Position numbers and translations under genes: made by a program. Positions 10,529-21,829 of a stretch of DNA of 64,000 nt are shown here, in pieces. The notes under the pieces were generated by a model, which saw nothing but the letters and a program-made list of their open reading frames with translations, did not search any database and was not told the origin of the DNA. How positions within the stretch are numbered: the first letter of the stretch is position 1; every line of letters begins with the position of its first letter. The stretch comes from Salisapilia sapeloensis (Eukaryota > Oomycota > Peronosporomycetes > Peronosporales > Salisapiliaceae), in contig JAADVB010000023.1 in NCBI GenBank assembly GCA_023334545.1, forward strand, positions 1 through 64,000, given 5' to 3'.

Positions 10529-11769
10529 TGCGTCGAATTTCTTTGGTTGTACGCTTTCGACCGCTCTAATGACTTTTGTGTCGTTATGAGGAAAAAGGTG
10601 CTTCTGACGTCGTCAAGTGCGATGATATATGATATATTGCAGATGAGAGGTTTTGGACAGAAGTGCGCACAGGTCCCGATGCATGGATTTGTTGAATGGA
10701 AACTTGGCAATAGCGAATATGGATGCAATGCACTGCTTGGTACGGTTCTATATTTGCATTTAGTGGATGATACGGAATTCAGTCGGCGTTACGATGCCCA
10801 AATTTAGAGGATGCGTGGAAGGTGTACACGAGCAAAGCATCAAAATTAACTGGATGCATGCTGTATCACAAGACTACGAGCATGTTCATCAACTTTGTGA
10901 ACTGCGAATGCAATGTCAGAGCAAATGGTTCAGAAACAATTAAATGCTTACGGGCGACAATCTATGCCAGTGTGGACGGATTGTCATAAGGACGGAATCA
11001 TACTAAGCTGATATTGCTCGTACGAGATAGTGTCGGGATAGGATCTCCAGCACCGCTTTGTGCGGTTGGTAGATGAGTAACACTGTCACAGGATGTTGAA
11101 GCAAAGAGAAGTAAAAAATTCATTAAATGAGCGAATGGCTATGCAGCCACAACGGATGCTTGGAAATGGCGATATTCTCGCATGCCCATCAGTGCATGCA
11201 GCCCACATGTATCATAAGATGGCAGAAGACGCACGCCATTTTATAGACACATGCTAAGGAATTAACCTACAAGTGTACAACTGTACACCTTATCTGCTTT
11301 ATCTCTCCATGCACATGGTACAGTTACCAAGTTGATTTGATTAATGTTGGACGCTATCTGGCATTTCCTATGGCATCTGTGAAGACTATGTCTCAAAGTC
11401 AGTATGGAATTCTAATATTTACAGGCGGAAGTAACCAAAAGCTGTTTGTGGCCTCTCCCTCTAGCAGACTCCACCCTCACACCGATCAGGCTCACTTATA
11501 TTTATACTTGAAAAGCTTGAAGCGGACGAATCTCTATTCCTTGTGGTGCGAAAGTAATTGGGAATTGACCTCAAGCTTTTGTGCACTAGAGTCTCTGTTC
11601 AAGCTCCAAACGTTGCAACCTCCGTGTTCACGTACTTATATCCTCAGTTTGCAGTCAAAACGACACGCCGACACGTTGTTCGTGGTTCTAGTGCTATCAC
11701 TGTCAGAGTCTTGCCCACACGCTCACATTTGAAGCTTGAGGTCCATTGATACTTGTATTACTATCTCTT
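10529..11769. other. Intergenic region, no gene seen
   Basis: About 1.2 kb between the HA-repeat gene (-) and the FYVE/GAF gene (+). Open frames here are short, begin at non-ATG codons and lack family features. It presumably holds two divergent promoters. I see no tRNA, repeat array or clear initiator motif. Confidence 0.5.
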
Positions 11770-13518
11770 ATGGCCAACCGCGGACGTCCACGGTTGCTCT
11801 CGATGCCTCATCGAGATGAAGCAGAACGCGTTCGGCAGCTTCTAGAAGACCGTCAGACTTTGTACTTGTCTTTGGTCGGTCGATCCAACTTTGTGCGAAA
11901 GGACCAGCGAACGAACTGCTACTTTTGCGTCCGTCGCTTTACACTATTTCTCCACAAGCAGCATTGCCACGGATGCGGCGAAGTGATTTGTAGTGGATGC
12001 AGTCGCCATCGCAAGGTTGAGCCGATCAATAGTCGGAGAAAGAGTCGAAACGTTCGCCTTTGCATGGACTGCATCGATAAGGCCACAGCTTCAGATGATG
12101 ACAAGCTTCATGGTAACCGAGGTCGAGAGAGCAACAACATGATTATCGAGAGCAGAGAAAAACGCAGTGGAACGGGCGAGACAAGGACAGATTCCTGTGC
12201 TTGGATGCTAACCGAGATGAGTACACTATCGATGGGGGATAACTACGACTACTTTGAGGAAAGCCAAGTCGAGTCAAGCACTAGTACGAGCGAAGATGAC
12301 CAAGAGATGAAGAACAATGATCATGACACTCTAAACATATTCAATTCTGAAACGATAGCAACTCCACCTAAAAGCTCTCCAATTGAATTTCTATCGAAGA
12401 ATCAGCAGGACCAGCTATACGAAGATCGGCGGCAAGAGATCATTGATGTCTATGGTGTTTTTGACGAGGGCCGAAGTCCGAAGGGGTATGAAGCGCTGTG
12501 TGATTTGGCTTGCCATGCACTCGCTTGTGAAGTTGCCGCTGTCGGGTTCATGCGGACGCACCATCAAAAGCTCGTGGCTAGCATTGGTATCGGACCGTCG
12601 GAACTCCCACGCAACATCTCTTTCTGTAGTCACCTGCTTAATTCGTCGTTACCGACTGTCGTGCTGGATACACGTGAGGATGTTCGCTTCTCTTCCAATC
12701 CTCTCGTCACCGGTTCTGCTCAGATCCGTTTCTACGCCTCGACGCCTGTTTGCGACCCAGGTACTGGCATTATCATAGGCTCTGTCTTTGTCATGGATCG
12801 TCAAGAGAAACGAGAGCTACCACCACACGCCATGGAAATGTTGTCGTACCTATCAACTGCGGCCGAGAGACTGTTATTGGCGAAGAAGAAGGAAGCAGTG
12901 TCCAGTCCAGAAGATCGACATAGCATTGCTACTTCCTTGGCTCAAAAGCCCAAGTCAAAGCATATTACGCACTCGCGTCCTCACTCCAGCTCCGATATTC
13001 GGTACCTTCGCGGCACAGCGTCCTCTGAGCGACGCCTATCTTCACTTGAAAGCGTCCCTGAGCATGATTTCCTCTCTCCAGTCAAACCTGCTGAAAAGCT
13101 TACGCGTCAGTCTTCCTTGGCGCTAGAGAGAGAGCAAGAAGCTGAATTAGAAAGACGAAGGCATACATATAGTAATTCTCGGTACGCAACCAAGTCGAGG
13201 CCAATCCCGAAGGAGTTGCTGCAGCTAGCTTCTTGTTCCAACCAACCTGCGGACTCCCAACTCCAATCGAGGTACTCTGCTCCGATGGAGGCGACATGCC
13301 TAGAGCTTCTTGACAAGGTTACCACGACCCACCAGCTCCTTCTCCGCCAGCAGCAAGTCATCTTTTCGACACTAAGTCAGCACTCGGCACGACTGACCGA
13401 CATTGAACGAGTCGTCGGTCGATTAGAGGTTAATTTAGATGATGCGATGGCAGAAAAGAAAGAAACGGATTTTCAACGGAGGAATAGCATGGGCTCCATC
13501 GACCTCGGCAATCCATAG
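11770..13518 (+). CDS. FYVE-like zinc finger and GAF domain protein
   Basis: A single-exon gene of 582 residues starting at the ATG at 11770 (MANRGRPRLLSMPHRDEAER). Residues about 45-105 form a FYVE-type zinc finger with four CxxC-type pairs (CYFC, CHGCG, CSGC, CMDC). The motif is divergent. The usual WxxD before the first pair is replaced by RKDQ, and the RRHHCR membrane-binding motif by KQHCHGCG, so phosphatidylinositol-3-phosphate binding is doubtful. Residues about 236-372 look like a GAF domain, with NISFCSHLL and a VFVMD strand near its end. The remainder is Ser-rich with a short C-terminal coiled coil. FYVE-GAF-like proteins form a large oomycete family; the ligand is not known. It is convergent with the next gene, 114 bp away. 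Confidence 0.85.
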   Translation: MANRGRPRLLSMPHRDEAERVRQLLEDRQTLYLSLVGRSNFVRKDQRTNCYFCVRRFTLFLHKQHCHGCGEVICSGCSRHRKVEPINSRRKSRNVRLCMDCIDKATASDDDKLHGNRGRESNNMIIESREKRSGTGETRTDSCAWMLTEMSTLSMGDNYDYFEESQVESSTSTSEDDQEMKNNDHDTLNIFNSETIATPPKSSPIEFLSKNQQDQLYEDRRQEIIDVYGVFDEGRSPKGYEALCDLACHALACEVAAVGFMRTHHQKLVASIGIGPSELPRNISFCSHLLNSSLPTVVLDTREDVRFSSNPLVTGSAQIRFYASTPVCDPGTGIIIGSVFVMDRQEKRELPPHAMEMLSYLSTAAERLLLAKKKEAVSSPEDRHSIATSLAQKPKSKHITHSRPHSSSDIRYLRGTASSERRLSSLESVPEHDFLSPVKPAEKLTRQSSLALEREQEAELERRRHTYSNSRYATKSRPIPKELLQLASCSNQPADSQLQSRYSAPMEATCLELLDKVTTTHQLLLRQQQVIFSTLSQHSARLTDIERVVGRLEVNLDDAMAEKKETDFQRRNSMGSIDLGNP

Positions 13519-13632
13519 ACATGTAAACAATACAAAACCATCTTCCATTTGTACTTTTCACTACGGCTTTCGCGTATTCTTGCTATCTTTCAGATTGCCC
13601 TGCTGCTATATCGGCATCGCAAGTGACGTTTT

Positions 13633-14475
13633 CTAGTTGTACTCCCAGTCCATCGCAACGGAATGCTGGTTTTGGTCCATTTCCATCTTTTGAAACCTCG
13701 AACGCACTGGAGACGATGCATCCCAGCTTAGACGATGCTGGTTCCCGTCTTCCTCACTCGCAAGACGCTGCCTCGACCATTTCTTCGTGTGATCCTGCAG
13801 CCACGGCGGAGGACTGAAACTGTGTCGATTCATATCCTCCATCTCTCTCGCCTTGTACGCGAGAATCTTCCTCTCTTGGGCGTACTGAATTTCCACCGGC
13901 TGAGAAGCAGTGATGGGTGCCTCCATCTCTTGGTCGCGGAAGGGAGAGGTAACGTCGTACGAGCAAAAGGATCTCGCTCGCTTCGCAAAAGGTCGAATGA
14001 TGTGCGTGGACATGCTCCAACGTCTAGTTGAGTGCTTCGGGTGGAATACATTGTGTCGAGTCTCCATCTCGAGGTCCTTTGCCAGGTCGGAATGCGACTG
14101 GCGCTTGCGCTTGTTCCGACGAAAAAAGTCGGTCAAGGCATCCGCACTCTCTTGCTGGAGCACGTCTCGGTCTAGTTCTGTTGTCTCCTCTTCGACTAGA
14201 GACTCAGAGTAGGACCCGGATAGAGAGATGGAGCCAGAGAAGGAGCTCGTGGCATTGGTTTCAATCCGAAGTTGGTGCTTGGCCTCGGTCTCAGGGTTGC
14301 CAGGTCGACGTTCCAACCGTCCAAATTCACCAGCATCATTGTCATCTTGCGTGAGTGGGATACCAAAATCGTCCATGTCGTTATCAAAAGTGAAGATGCA
14401 AGAGGTGGTGGAGGATTGGGACGACGGGGAGTAGTTGTCAAGATGGAAATACGCAGTTTGATCGTCTTGACTCAT
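13633..14475 (-). CDS. Uncharacterised Ser-rich protein
   Basis: A single-exon frame of 280 residues starting at the ATG at 14475 (MSQDDQTAYFHLDNYSPSSQ). It is rich in Ser, Asp, Glu and Arg, with no signal peptide or membrane segment. A basic central block around residues 115-165 (RRNKRKRQSHSDL, then RRWSMSTHIIRPFAKRARS) contains RRWS/RxRS sites typical of basophilic kinase targets and a possible nuclear-localisation signal. I do not recognise the family. Length, ATG start and ordered composition make it a likely gene. Confidence 0.65.
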   Translation of the reverse strand: MSQDDQTAYFHLDNYSPSSQSSTTSCIFTFDNDMDDFGIPLTQDDNDAGEFGRLERRPGNPETEAKHQLRIETNATSSFSGSISLSGSYSESLVEEETTELDRDVLQQESADALTDFFRRNKRKRQSHSDLAKDLEMETRHNVFHPKHSTRRWSMSTHIIRPFAKRARSFCSYDVTSPFRDQEMEAPITASQPVEIQYAQERKILAYKAREMEDMNRHSFSPPPWLQDHTKKWSRQRLASEEDGNQHRLSWDASSPVRSRFQKMEMDQNQHSVAMDWEYN

Positions 14476-16247
14476 TTTTATAGATACTTGTTTCGACTAC
14501 GTAGAGGTTTGTTGGACAATAAAGCAAAGGACGATGGACACGAACGACGAGAGAGTTGGTGTGAACTGGAGAAGTCTACGACTATTGGGATAGGCAATTA
14601 GTACGAGGAAGAATTGAGGCATTCTAATGCCACTACGATCTTGGCATGATGATACAAGTAGCGATAAGGATGGGTGCGTATGTGTATTAGAGAGTGGATT
14701 GGTGTGAACAGACTATAGCAACGGAATAAAGATCTTACATGACGATTCGACCTCTCGATACAACGGTTGATCCGAACGTAAGCCGGGTGTATGCTGTCAC
14801 CACCACTTCGCTCCGGTGGTTTTAGTAGTAGATAGCTCTTGTACGATCCACGTCTACACCCTCGATTCGTCGTCTGACGCCGGTAAAAGAGCGAATGGAG
14901 CTTTCCACGACGAGCACCATCGCGGCCTTCTGGTGCTCTTGGAGTGGCCCGTCAAGAGGCAGCATTCAATTTCCAAGTCAAGTCGGTAACCTGTATACAA
15001 AAACTGCAACGTATCGGTTTTAGAAGGACCAAACGACCTTTGAATATGTACTTGTCTTGCCAAGAGGATGTGTTCGAGAATGCATCATGTAGGGGTACAA
15101 TCGAACGAACGGTTTCGCCTTGTAGACAAATGGACGCCTCTAGCTAGAGGTGGGACAGCAAGTGAGGTGTACTTGGTAGTCGGCTTGTACGGAGGTTAAT
15201 CGAAGGTGGATAGCTCTATTGGTGGTTTGTCTTGGTCGTTTTGCTGTCTTCTTCAAGCACTGCTTTCAACTTGATGCTAGTGTCCTCTTGTTTGATGCAA
15301 CCAGCTTGGTGGCTCCTTGCAATTGAGATTGCTGGTAGAGCCTAGGACTTGCGGACAGATTTGCCGTTTGATCGATTGCCTTGCGCTAGATGTCTTTGCA
15401 TGACGAGGCTATACCTGAAAGGGGTCATCAGCTCATTGAAATATAGATTAAAAAGCCGTTCTCACGTGTATGCGCCTAAAGATGATCGGCCGATTATAGG
15501 AGACAAAGACCTGGAGGGTGAAGATACAAAAGTCGATATCCGTGAGACTTACATCGGAGTCAATAGAAGAGCTTGCTGCTATAACAGGGCTTTCGTTTCG
15601 AAATGCAGCTAAGAATGAGAAAAACAAGTACGGTGGTAAAACTCCGGACGAATAGCTGCGTGAGTCGGGTTAATTGGCAAAACATAGGGAGAACTAGCAC
15701 GGTATGACTATGCGCTTGCGGATCAGATGATCATGCAAGTCTTAGACGAGACCTTTTCACATTCGTCAAGATTCGATGGTACCAAGTACTAGCATCCCGT
15801 ACTCATCACCTTCACTCGGCTCCTCTTCACCATGAGAGATTAACAAGTGTGCTAATAAGCGTTCCCTGCATCGATCATTTCAAGATACATCACATCACAG
15901 ACTGGATATTGTAATCAGACGATTCCGCAACATCTACCAGCATACAAAGCAACGCAAGCATATTTTTCAAAGCGCAACCAGTCTTCATCCATACGAACCT
16001 ATGTATTCAGCTCAAATATCTAGACGTCTGGTCGGGAAAAAGGACAAGTACGACTCGGAAGGAGCTGTCGAAGATACCATATTCACTAAGGTACGAACGT
16101 TCCTAGTCGAACTTCAACTTCAAGTTGAATTCGGTTCGTTTTTGCCACCAGAGGTGGTCGTCTCAACACTGAGCAGCTCATTCCTGCGTCTACCCTGCCG
16201 AGCCAAAGCGCATACGTCCTCCCTCACATCACTTTTGAACCTCCAAG
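14476..16247. other. Intergenic region, no gene seen
   Basis: A 1.77 kb gap between the divergent Ser-rich gene and the dehydrogenase. The open frames here are short and show no family features or splice-joinable continuation. No tRNA or repeat was recognised. Confidence 0.5.
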
Positions 16248-18132
16248 ATGCTCCGATCTGCTTTATCACCACGCCTCTTACGTCAGCAAAAGCCTCTCCT
16301 TCGCTCCTTTTCTTCCTCTGTCGTACGTCATATCTTTTCCCTTGCGTTTCATCTCGATGGAAACCGTAGGGCGGATCGACCTCCGAATGCAATGACTAAC
16401 CCGTGCTCGGATATGTTCAGGAAAAGGTCCCGCTGTTCATTGACGGTAAGTTCGTCCAGTCTAAGACGGACAAATGGATCGACGTCACGAATCCCGTACG
16501 TGCACAACCTTTCATCCTCCCTCGTGTTAGTATTGATCTCCTTCCCCCTAGGCAACGAATGAAGTGATCTGCCAAGTTCCAGAAGCTACGCAAGAAGAGG
16601 TGTGCCCAACACTTCTTCCTACTAGTGCACAAAACTGACGAGAAAGCATTAGATGCGAGCAGCCACGGACGCAGCCAGCCGAGCTTTCAAGACGTGGCGT
16701 AACGTCGGCGTTCAGCAACGCCAGCGTGTGATGCTCAAGCTCCAGCAGCTCATCCGTGAACACACGGACGAACTGGCCAAGAGCATCACCATCGAGCAGG
16801 TACCGGCATCTTTTCTCCTCCATCTATAGCTCCACTAAAGTTCATTTATCGTAGGGTAAAACTATTCCGGACTCGAAAGGAGACATCTTCCGTGGCCTTG
16901 GTACTTGTTATATTTTCTTCTTACTTATATAAAGTCTAACGTCGTATGCAGAGGTTGTGGAACACACGTGCGGAGCTGCGTCGCTCATGATGGGCGAGAC
17001 ACTCGAGAACCTCTCCGCCTCCCTCGACACGTACTCGTACAAGCAGCCACTGGGTGTCTGTGCTGGTATCTGTCCGTTCAACTTCCCCGCCATGATCCCG
17101 CTCTGGATGTTCCCTGTCGGTGTCGTCGCCGGAAACTCGTACATCCTAAAGCCTTCCGAGAAGGACCCGGGTGCATCCATGATCCTCGCCAAGTTGGCAC
17201 AAGAAGCAGGTCTGCCGGACGGTGTCCTCAACATCATCCACGGCGCACACGATTCGGTCAACTACATTTGCGACGCTCCGGAGATCAAGGCTATCTCGTT
17301 TGTTGGTGGTAACGCTGCCGGAGAGTACATCCACGCACGAGGATCGGCGAATGGAAAGCGTGTGCAGGCCAACTTGGGCGCCAAGAACCACGCTGTCATT
17401 CTCCCTGACGCTGACAAGGAGCAGACGATTGGAGCTTTGGCTGGTGCCGCCTTTGGCGCTGCTGGTCAGCGATGCATGGCGTTGTCTGTCGTCGTCCTCG
17501 TGGGTGAGACCAAGGAGTGGGTGCACGACATTGTCGCCAAAGCCAAGTCGTACTCTGTGAACGGCGGCATGGAAGACGGTACGGATGTCGGACCGTTGAT
17601 CACGCCGGAAGCACTGAACCGAGCGGAGAGTATCATCCAGAAGAGTGTGGATGAAGGTGCTGAGCTGCTGTTGGACGGTCGTGGCGTCCAAGTGCCAGAC
17701 TACCCCAATGGAAACTTCCTCGGCCCGACGGTCTTGACTGGCGTGAACACGCAGAACTCGGCGTACAAGGAAGAGATCTTCGCTCCTGTCCTCGTGTGCC
17801 TCGAAGCCGACTCGTTGGATGAAGCGATTGAAATTGTCAACAACAACCCATACGGCAACGGAACGTCGGTGTTCACGGCCAGTGGCGCTGCTGCACGCAA
17901 GTTCCAGTACGAAATTGATGTCGGTCAAGTGGGTATTAACTTGCCGATTCCTGTGCCGCTGCCCATGTTCTCGTTCACGGGCAGCAAAGCTTCAATCCGT
18001 GGAGATGTGAACTTTTACGGTAAGAGCGGCATCAACTTTTACACGCAGATCAAGACGATCACGAGCCACTGGCCGTTTGGAGAGAAGGAGAAGGCCAACT
18101 TTGGTGCGACGATGCCGACGATGGAAAAGTAG
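16248..18132 (+). CDS. ALDH6A1: Methylmalonate-semialdehyde dehydrogenase, mitochondrial
   Basis: This CoA-acylating aldehyde dehydrogenase of valine and pyrimidine catabolism converts (methyl)malonate semialdehyde, NAD+ and CoA to propionyl- or acetyl-CoA. Six exons (16248-16322, 16421-16495, 16552-16599, 16653-16799, 16855-16900, 16952-18132) join in frame to 523 residues, the family's normal size. Residues 1-25 ([20 protein letters not shown] and on) are an Arg/Ser-rich mitochondrial presequence. The mature protein begins [20 protein letters not shown]. The NAD-binding core shows [14 protein letters not shown] and [11 protein letters not shown]. The catalytic Cys is about residue 305, in [24 protein letters not shown] carries Asn where most ALDHs have the general-base Glu, the hallmark of this subfamily. 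The intron-rich 5' half and single large last exon contrast with neighbouring genes. Confidence 0.95.
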
Positions 18133-18959
18133 TGCGTGGATAACGTCGATGGAACGCAAGGGTAGACAACAAAGAGTGGATTTCAAACCTTGCCATCTAT
18201 TGTTTTATGTCCTATGCCAAGGTACGGAGATCGATATACTTTACGCAAAGATACTACAGCGGTCACTGCATTTTGTCTGGGGGAGGCTAAACGCAGTGAC
18301 TGGTGTAATCGTGGTGTAGATGTAGTACTCAAGGATGCTTACGAGTAAGACTTTGCTGTTCACGGTGATGCCGTTCATAAATACGATGTATATAGTCCTC
18401 TTCCTATTGATAGTCGCTTAGGTAGCTTTGGCTTTAAGATAGAAATCGGTGGGAGCATTGAGGTGCTTCGTGACGATTGGTGCTGTAAAGGAATTTCTTG
18501 GTCCAATTAGATCCTGACAGCGCTCTGACAGGGAGATGAGGCTTCGTTGATGGGTTGTAAAGCATTCGCTCTCAAGTATCCCTAAAGACTGTCTGGTGGA
18601 GTGTAGCTGGAGAAGATGGAAGCGACGAGTGAGCTTTAAAACGCATGAATGATTAGACTATTACCAGACAATATATCACATGGGGTAGCATAGCAATACT
18701 GGTAGAGTATCTATATTAGATATCCTGTCAAGTATTCATACTTTAGATACCCTAAAACCAAGTCTAGATACATTACTGACATCAACTTTGACCATCATTC
18801 TCGGTATCTAGCACGGACGAAGTACTGTAATCGAACTGACTGAACCATAAACTTCTCCCGTATACGTCCTGAGGCAGTTTCCATGCTAAATATTAATCCG
18901 GCTTGGCGCCATTTGCATTGTCTTCATTACAAAACTTACCAACAACAACTCAAACCAAC
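18133..18959. other. Intergenic region, AT-rich, no gene seen
   Basis: An 827 bp gap between two genes on the same strand. It includes an AT-rich stretch near 18650-18790 with loose repeats of TAGATAtcc-like words. No coding frame or RNA gene was recognised. Confidence 0.45.
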
Positions 18960-19733
18960 ATGTCCTCGCCGTCCATCGCCATCGCTTTCTTCGGTTCAAC
19001 CGGCGGAAGTGCCAATGCCTGTCTCTCTCGTGCTATCGAGAACGACTTCAAGTGCTCTGCTCTCGTGCGAAGCAAAGACAAACTTATGAAGATGCTGCAA
19101 GAGCGAAATGTCTCGGAAGCCAAGATTACCAGTAACCTCAAGATCATCCAGGGAGATGTTCGCAATGAAAACGACGTCAAGAATACGCTTCTCTACGACG
19201 AAGATCTCGCCGAGGTCATCGTGAGTGGTGTAGGCGCCAATATTGAGCCAAAAGACATGCTCCACTGGAAGCCTCCGATGCCCGACAAGACGATCACCCA
19301 GGATACTGCCATCACCATCATGAAGGTTCTCCATTCGATTCAGAGCGAAAACAAGACGAGTAAGAAACCGCACTTCGTCTCTGTCAGTGCGTCTGGCATC
19401 GATGGCATGTATGACGTTCCGTTGCTGGTGCGACCATTTTTCCTCTGGTTGCTACAGGAGCCTTACGCTGACAAGAGAGTTATGGAGCAAACTATCAGGT
19501 CCGAAGCCAGCGATGAGGAAGGCAAGGGCGCGATCTCTGGCTACACCATCCTCCGGCCAAGTTTCTTTACAGATGGCGAGTCGAAACCATTGGAGGAGAT
19601 TCGAGTGGGAGATGACCAAGAGCCTGCCGTCGGGTACTCCATCTCCCGTGACGCCGTTGGACTGTGGATCTTTGAACGCAGGATCAAGAGCTATCCGATC
19701 GAAACGAGTGGTATCGTAACCATCACATACTAG
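18960..19733 (+). CDS. Atypical short-chain dehydrogenase / NAD(P)-binding protein
   Basis: A single-exon gene of 257 residues. The start is the ATG at 18960 (MSSPSIAIAFFGSTGGSANA), because the upstream frame has only TTG. A beta-strand followed by FFGSTGGSAN is the glycine-rich dinucleotide-binding turn. Downstream come ALVRSKDKL, which fits the adenine-ribose-phosphate contact, and IIQGDVRNENDV, typical of NAD(P)H-binding NmrA-like or atypical SDR proteins (PF13460 type). The Tyr-x3-Lys catalytic pair of classical SDRs is not obvious, so it may be a sensor or reductase of unknown substrate. No signal peptide. It is convergent with the next gene, 92 bp away. Confidence 0.85.
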   Translation: MSSPSIAIAFFGSTGGSANACLSRAIENDFKCSALVRSKDKLMKMLQERNVSEAKITSNLKIIQGDVRNENDVKNTLLYDEDLAEVIVSGVGANIEPKDMLHWKPPMPDKTITQDTAITIMKVLHSIQSENKTSKKPHFVSVSASGIDGMYDVPLLVRPFFLWLLQEPYADKRVMEQTIRSEASDEEGKGAISGYTILRPSFFTDGESKPLEEIRVGDDQEPAVGYSISRDAVGLWIFERRIKSYPIETSGIVTITY

Positions 19734-19825
19734 GACTAAAGAATACACCTACGTTTCTTTCCTGAGAAACGCACTTGCTTAAAGGAAATAAACGTGGATG
19801 ATTGAATGATTGATTGAGATGGTTG

Positions 19826-21177
19826 TTATAGTATAAGCGACGTGACACTGCCTGGGTTGGTGGATCTATCGACATCGACTAGACCGGCGTTGAGCAGCAT
19901 GTATACTGCTCTCGGGACACCGTCTCGACCTCGTCTCGGCGTCTTGGGGGCACGATCTCCCTCCAAGGACTCGAGGTAGTCCAATGTCAGACGCTGGAGC
20001 TGGTCCAGCGGCAGTTCTCCATTATGATCCGCTAGCACCTGCAGCAGCGCCATGCCAACGATGCCATTGTTCCTACCTTCTTCTCCTTCCGTCGCGTAGA
20101 TCTGTAGCACTCGATCGACGAGACCAGCCATGGCTTTCTTTGTGTCACCCACCAGCTGTCTCACACGCTCCTTGTCTCCTCTCTTCTCCTTGACCTTTTC
20201 GTTCGTCTCTTCGAGTCGAGAAGATAGGTCCGACAGATCGACTTCTTGGTCCTTGTCTTCATGACGAAGAACCTTGTCCTCCAACTCCTTCTTCCGTTCC
20301 TCCAAAGCAGCTACGTGAGACTTTAGCTCTTTCACACGCTGGTCGTCCGACACGTCTTTCGAGGACGATTGAGCCGAGAGACGCGATAACCGAGCCTTTC
20401 GTTGTCGCTCTCGTTGTCTCCTCTTCAACGAGTCCAGAGCAGCCTGGATATCTGTCTGCTCTTCCACTCGCAAGTCTCGAATCTCCCGCAGTCGCTCCAC
20501 TTCGAGTCTCTTTGCCTCGACTGTCGATTTCTCATGGACATTGTCGACGGAGCCTTGGGAAGATCTGGACTGATTCTTCTCAATTGCTTCATCCAGCTTG
20601 TCGTTCTCTTCCTGCAGATTCTCAATCTCCTGGTCTAACGCTACGACTCGTTTCTCTCGAACTTTCATCAATGCATCGAAATCCTGCTCCTTTTTCTCCA
20701 ACTCTTGATCCACGCGTTCATTAATAAGGACTTCATGTGCCTGCGCATTCGCCTCCTTCTCCATACGAGGCACAGACACTGAAAGGCTTTCAAACCGGTC
20801 GAGAATGTCCTGACATTGCGATCGCTTGTCCGGGTCTAGACCATGTCAGAGCTACAGAAGAGTCTGTATAGACTATATAGCATACCGGAAGCGTCCTGAG
20901 CTGCACGACGCAAAATATCTTGCCATGTTTCTTCCTGATGCGTATCTACTGCGTCGTGGACGGAAGAAGGGACGATGGCGTAGAGCGAGGAGGACGACGG
21001 ATGTGTGGTTTCGACGCGACGGAATTTGCTACGAAAGTCCTTTTGAAAAGATGATGATGTGGCTACAGACTTGGACCGATTGGCCGTCGGCATCACTTCC
21101 AGTAGCGACTGTGCGATCTGCTTGAGCTCCGCGACATCCTGGTCCAGCTTGGCACCTCCATCTCCATACACGGCCAT
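19826..21177 (-). CDS. Coiled-coil protein of unknown function
   Basis: Two exons, 20886-21177 and 19826-20835, are joined by a 50 bp GT-AG intron (20836-20885), giving 433 residues. The start is the ATG at 21177 (MAVYGDGGAKLDQDVAELKQ). The exon junction reads through as DASDPDKRSQCQDILDRFES. Residues about 110-345 are nearly continuous coiled coil. The last 80 residues form a compact non-coiled segment (LPLDQLQRLTLDYLESLEGD) ending SVTSLIL. This end resembles a small helical interaction domain, but I cannot name the family. No membrane segment. A cytoskeletal or ciliary role would be speculation. Confidence 0.8.
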
Positions 21178-21355
21178 TTTCGTTGCGTTTAAACGTTCGC
21201 GCCTAAATTTTGACTTGGATAAAGTATGAATGAATGTGAAGTGGTCGTAATAAGTGTTTCTTGAAGCTTAGAGTGGAAATGGAAGTGGATATGAACTACG
21301 CAAGCGACATGGAGACAAGCATGTTAAAATGGTCAAGGTGATGTTTATATTCAAC

Positions 21356-21829
21356 TTAGATCCATTCCTTTGCAGCTTGTGCACCAGATTCGTTGATCTT
21401 GTCGACGCCATTGAGTTCAACGACGCTGCCTTCGTCGTCCACGATGACGAGACTGGGCAATCCACCGAGACGGTTGGAGACACCGACGTCCTCCGCCTCT
21501 TTCGAAGCACAGACACTGTATTTACGCTTCAGTTCGTTGCGAAGAGAGCTGTCGAACGGGATCATCCACCAAGGTCCTTGCTTATCCTTCAAATGGGCAG
21601 CTTGATCGCCTTCCGACTTGTCCGAGCCAACAAAGACGATCTCGAGCTTCTTCTCGTTGGCATTCACATTTTCGTAAAAGCTGTTCAACGTCGGCTGAAA
21701 GTTCCGGCAGTCAGGACACCAGTCCGCTGCAAAGTAGATGGCACATCGCTTATTTGCAAGCACCTCCTCTCCGTTCTTCACGACGCCACTCGCGTTCGCA
21801 AGAGCTACTTGACTGAAGAATTTGCTCAT
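21356..21829 (-). CDS. Nucleoredoxin / tryparedoxin-like thioredoxin-fold protein
   Basis: A single-exon gene of 157 residues starting at the ATG at 21829 (MSKFFSQVALANASGVVKNG). The thioredoxin fold is shown by IYFAADWCPDCRNFQPTLNSF, with active-site cysteines 38 and 41, by IVFVGSDKSE, and by the PWWMIPFDS and GLPSLVIVDDEG strands typical of nucleoredoxin and tryparedoxin. The active site is WCPDC, where most family members have WCPPC, WCGPC or WCRPC. No targeting signal, so probably cytosolic or nuclear. Likely role: thiol-disulphide exchange on protein substrates. Confidence 0.88.
   Translation of the reverse strand: MSKFFSQVALANASGVVKNGEEVLANKRCAIYFAADWCPDCRNFQPTLNSFYENVNANEKKLEIVFVGSDKSEGDQAAHLKDKQGPWWMIPFDSSLRNELKRKYSVCASKEAEDVGVSNRLGGLPSLVIVDDEGSVVELNGVDKINESGAQAAKEWI

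Noticed and set aside
11337..11732. 131-codon plus-strand frame upstream of the FYVE/GAF gene
   Set aside because: It starts at a non-ATG codon, has no family features and lies where the 5' UTR is expected.
17146..17928. 260-codon minus-strand frame opposite the aldehyde dehydrogenase
   Set aside because: It is antisense to a highly conserved catalytic exon, and its composition is that of a reverse-frame shadow.
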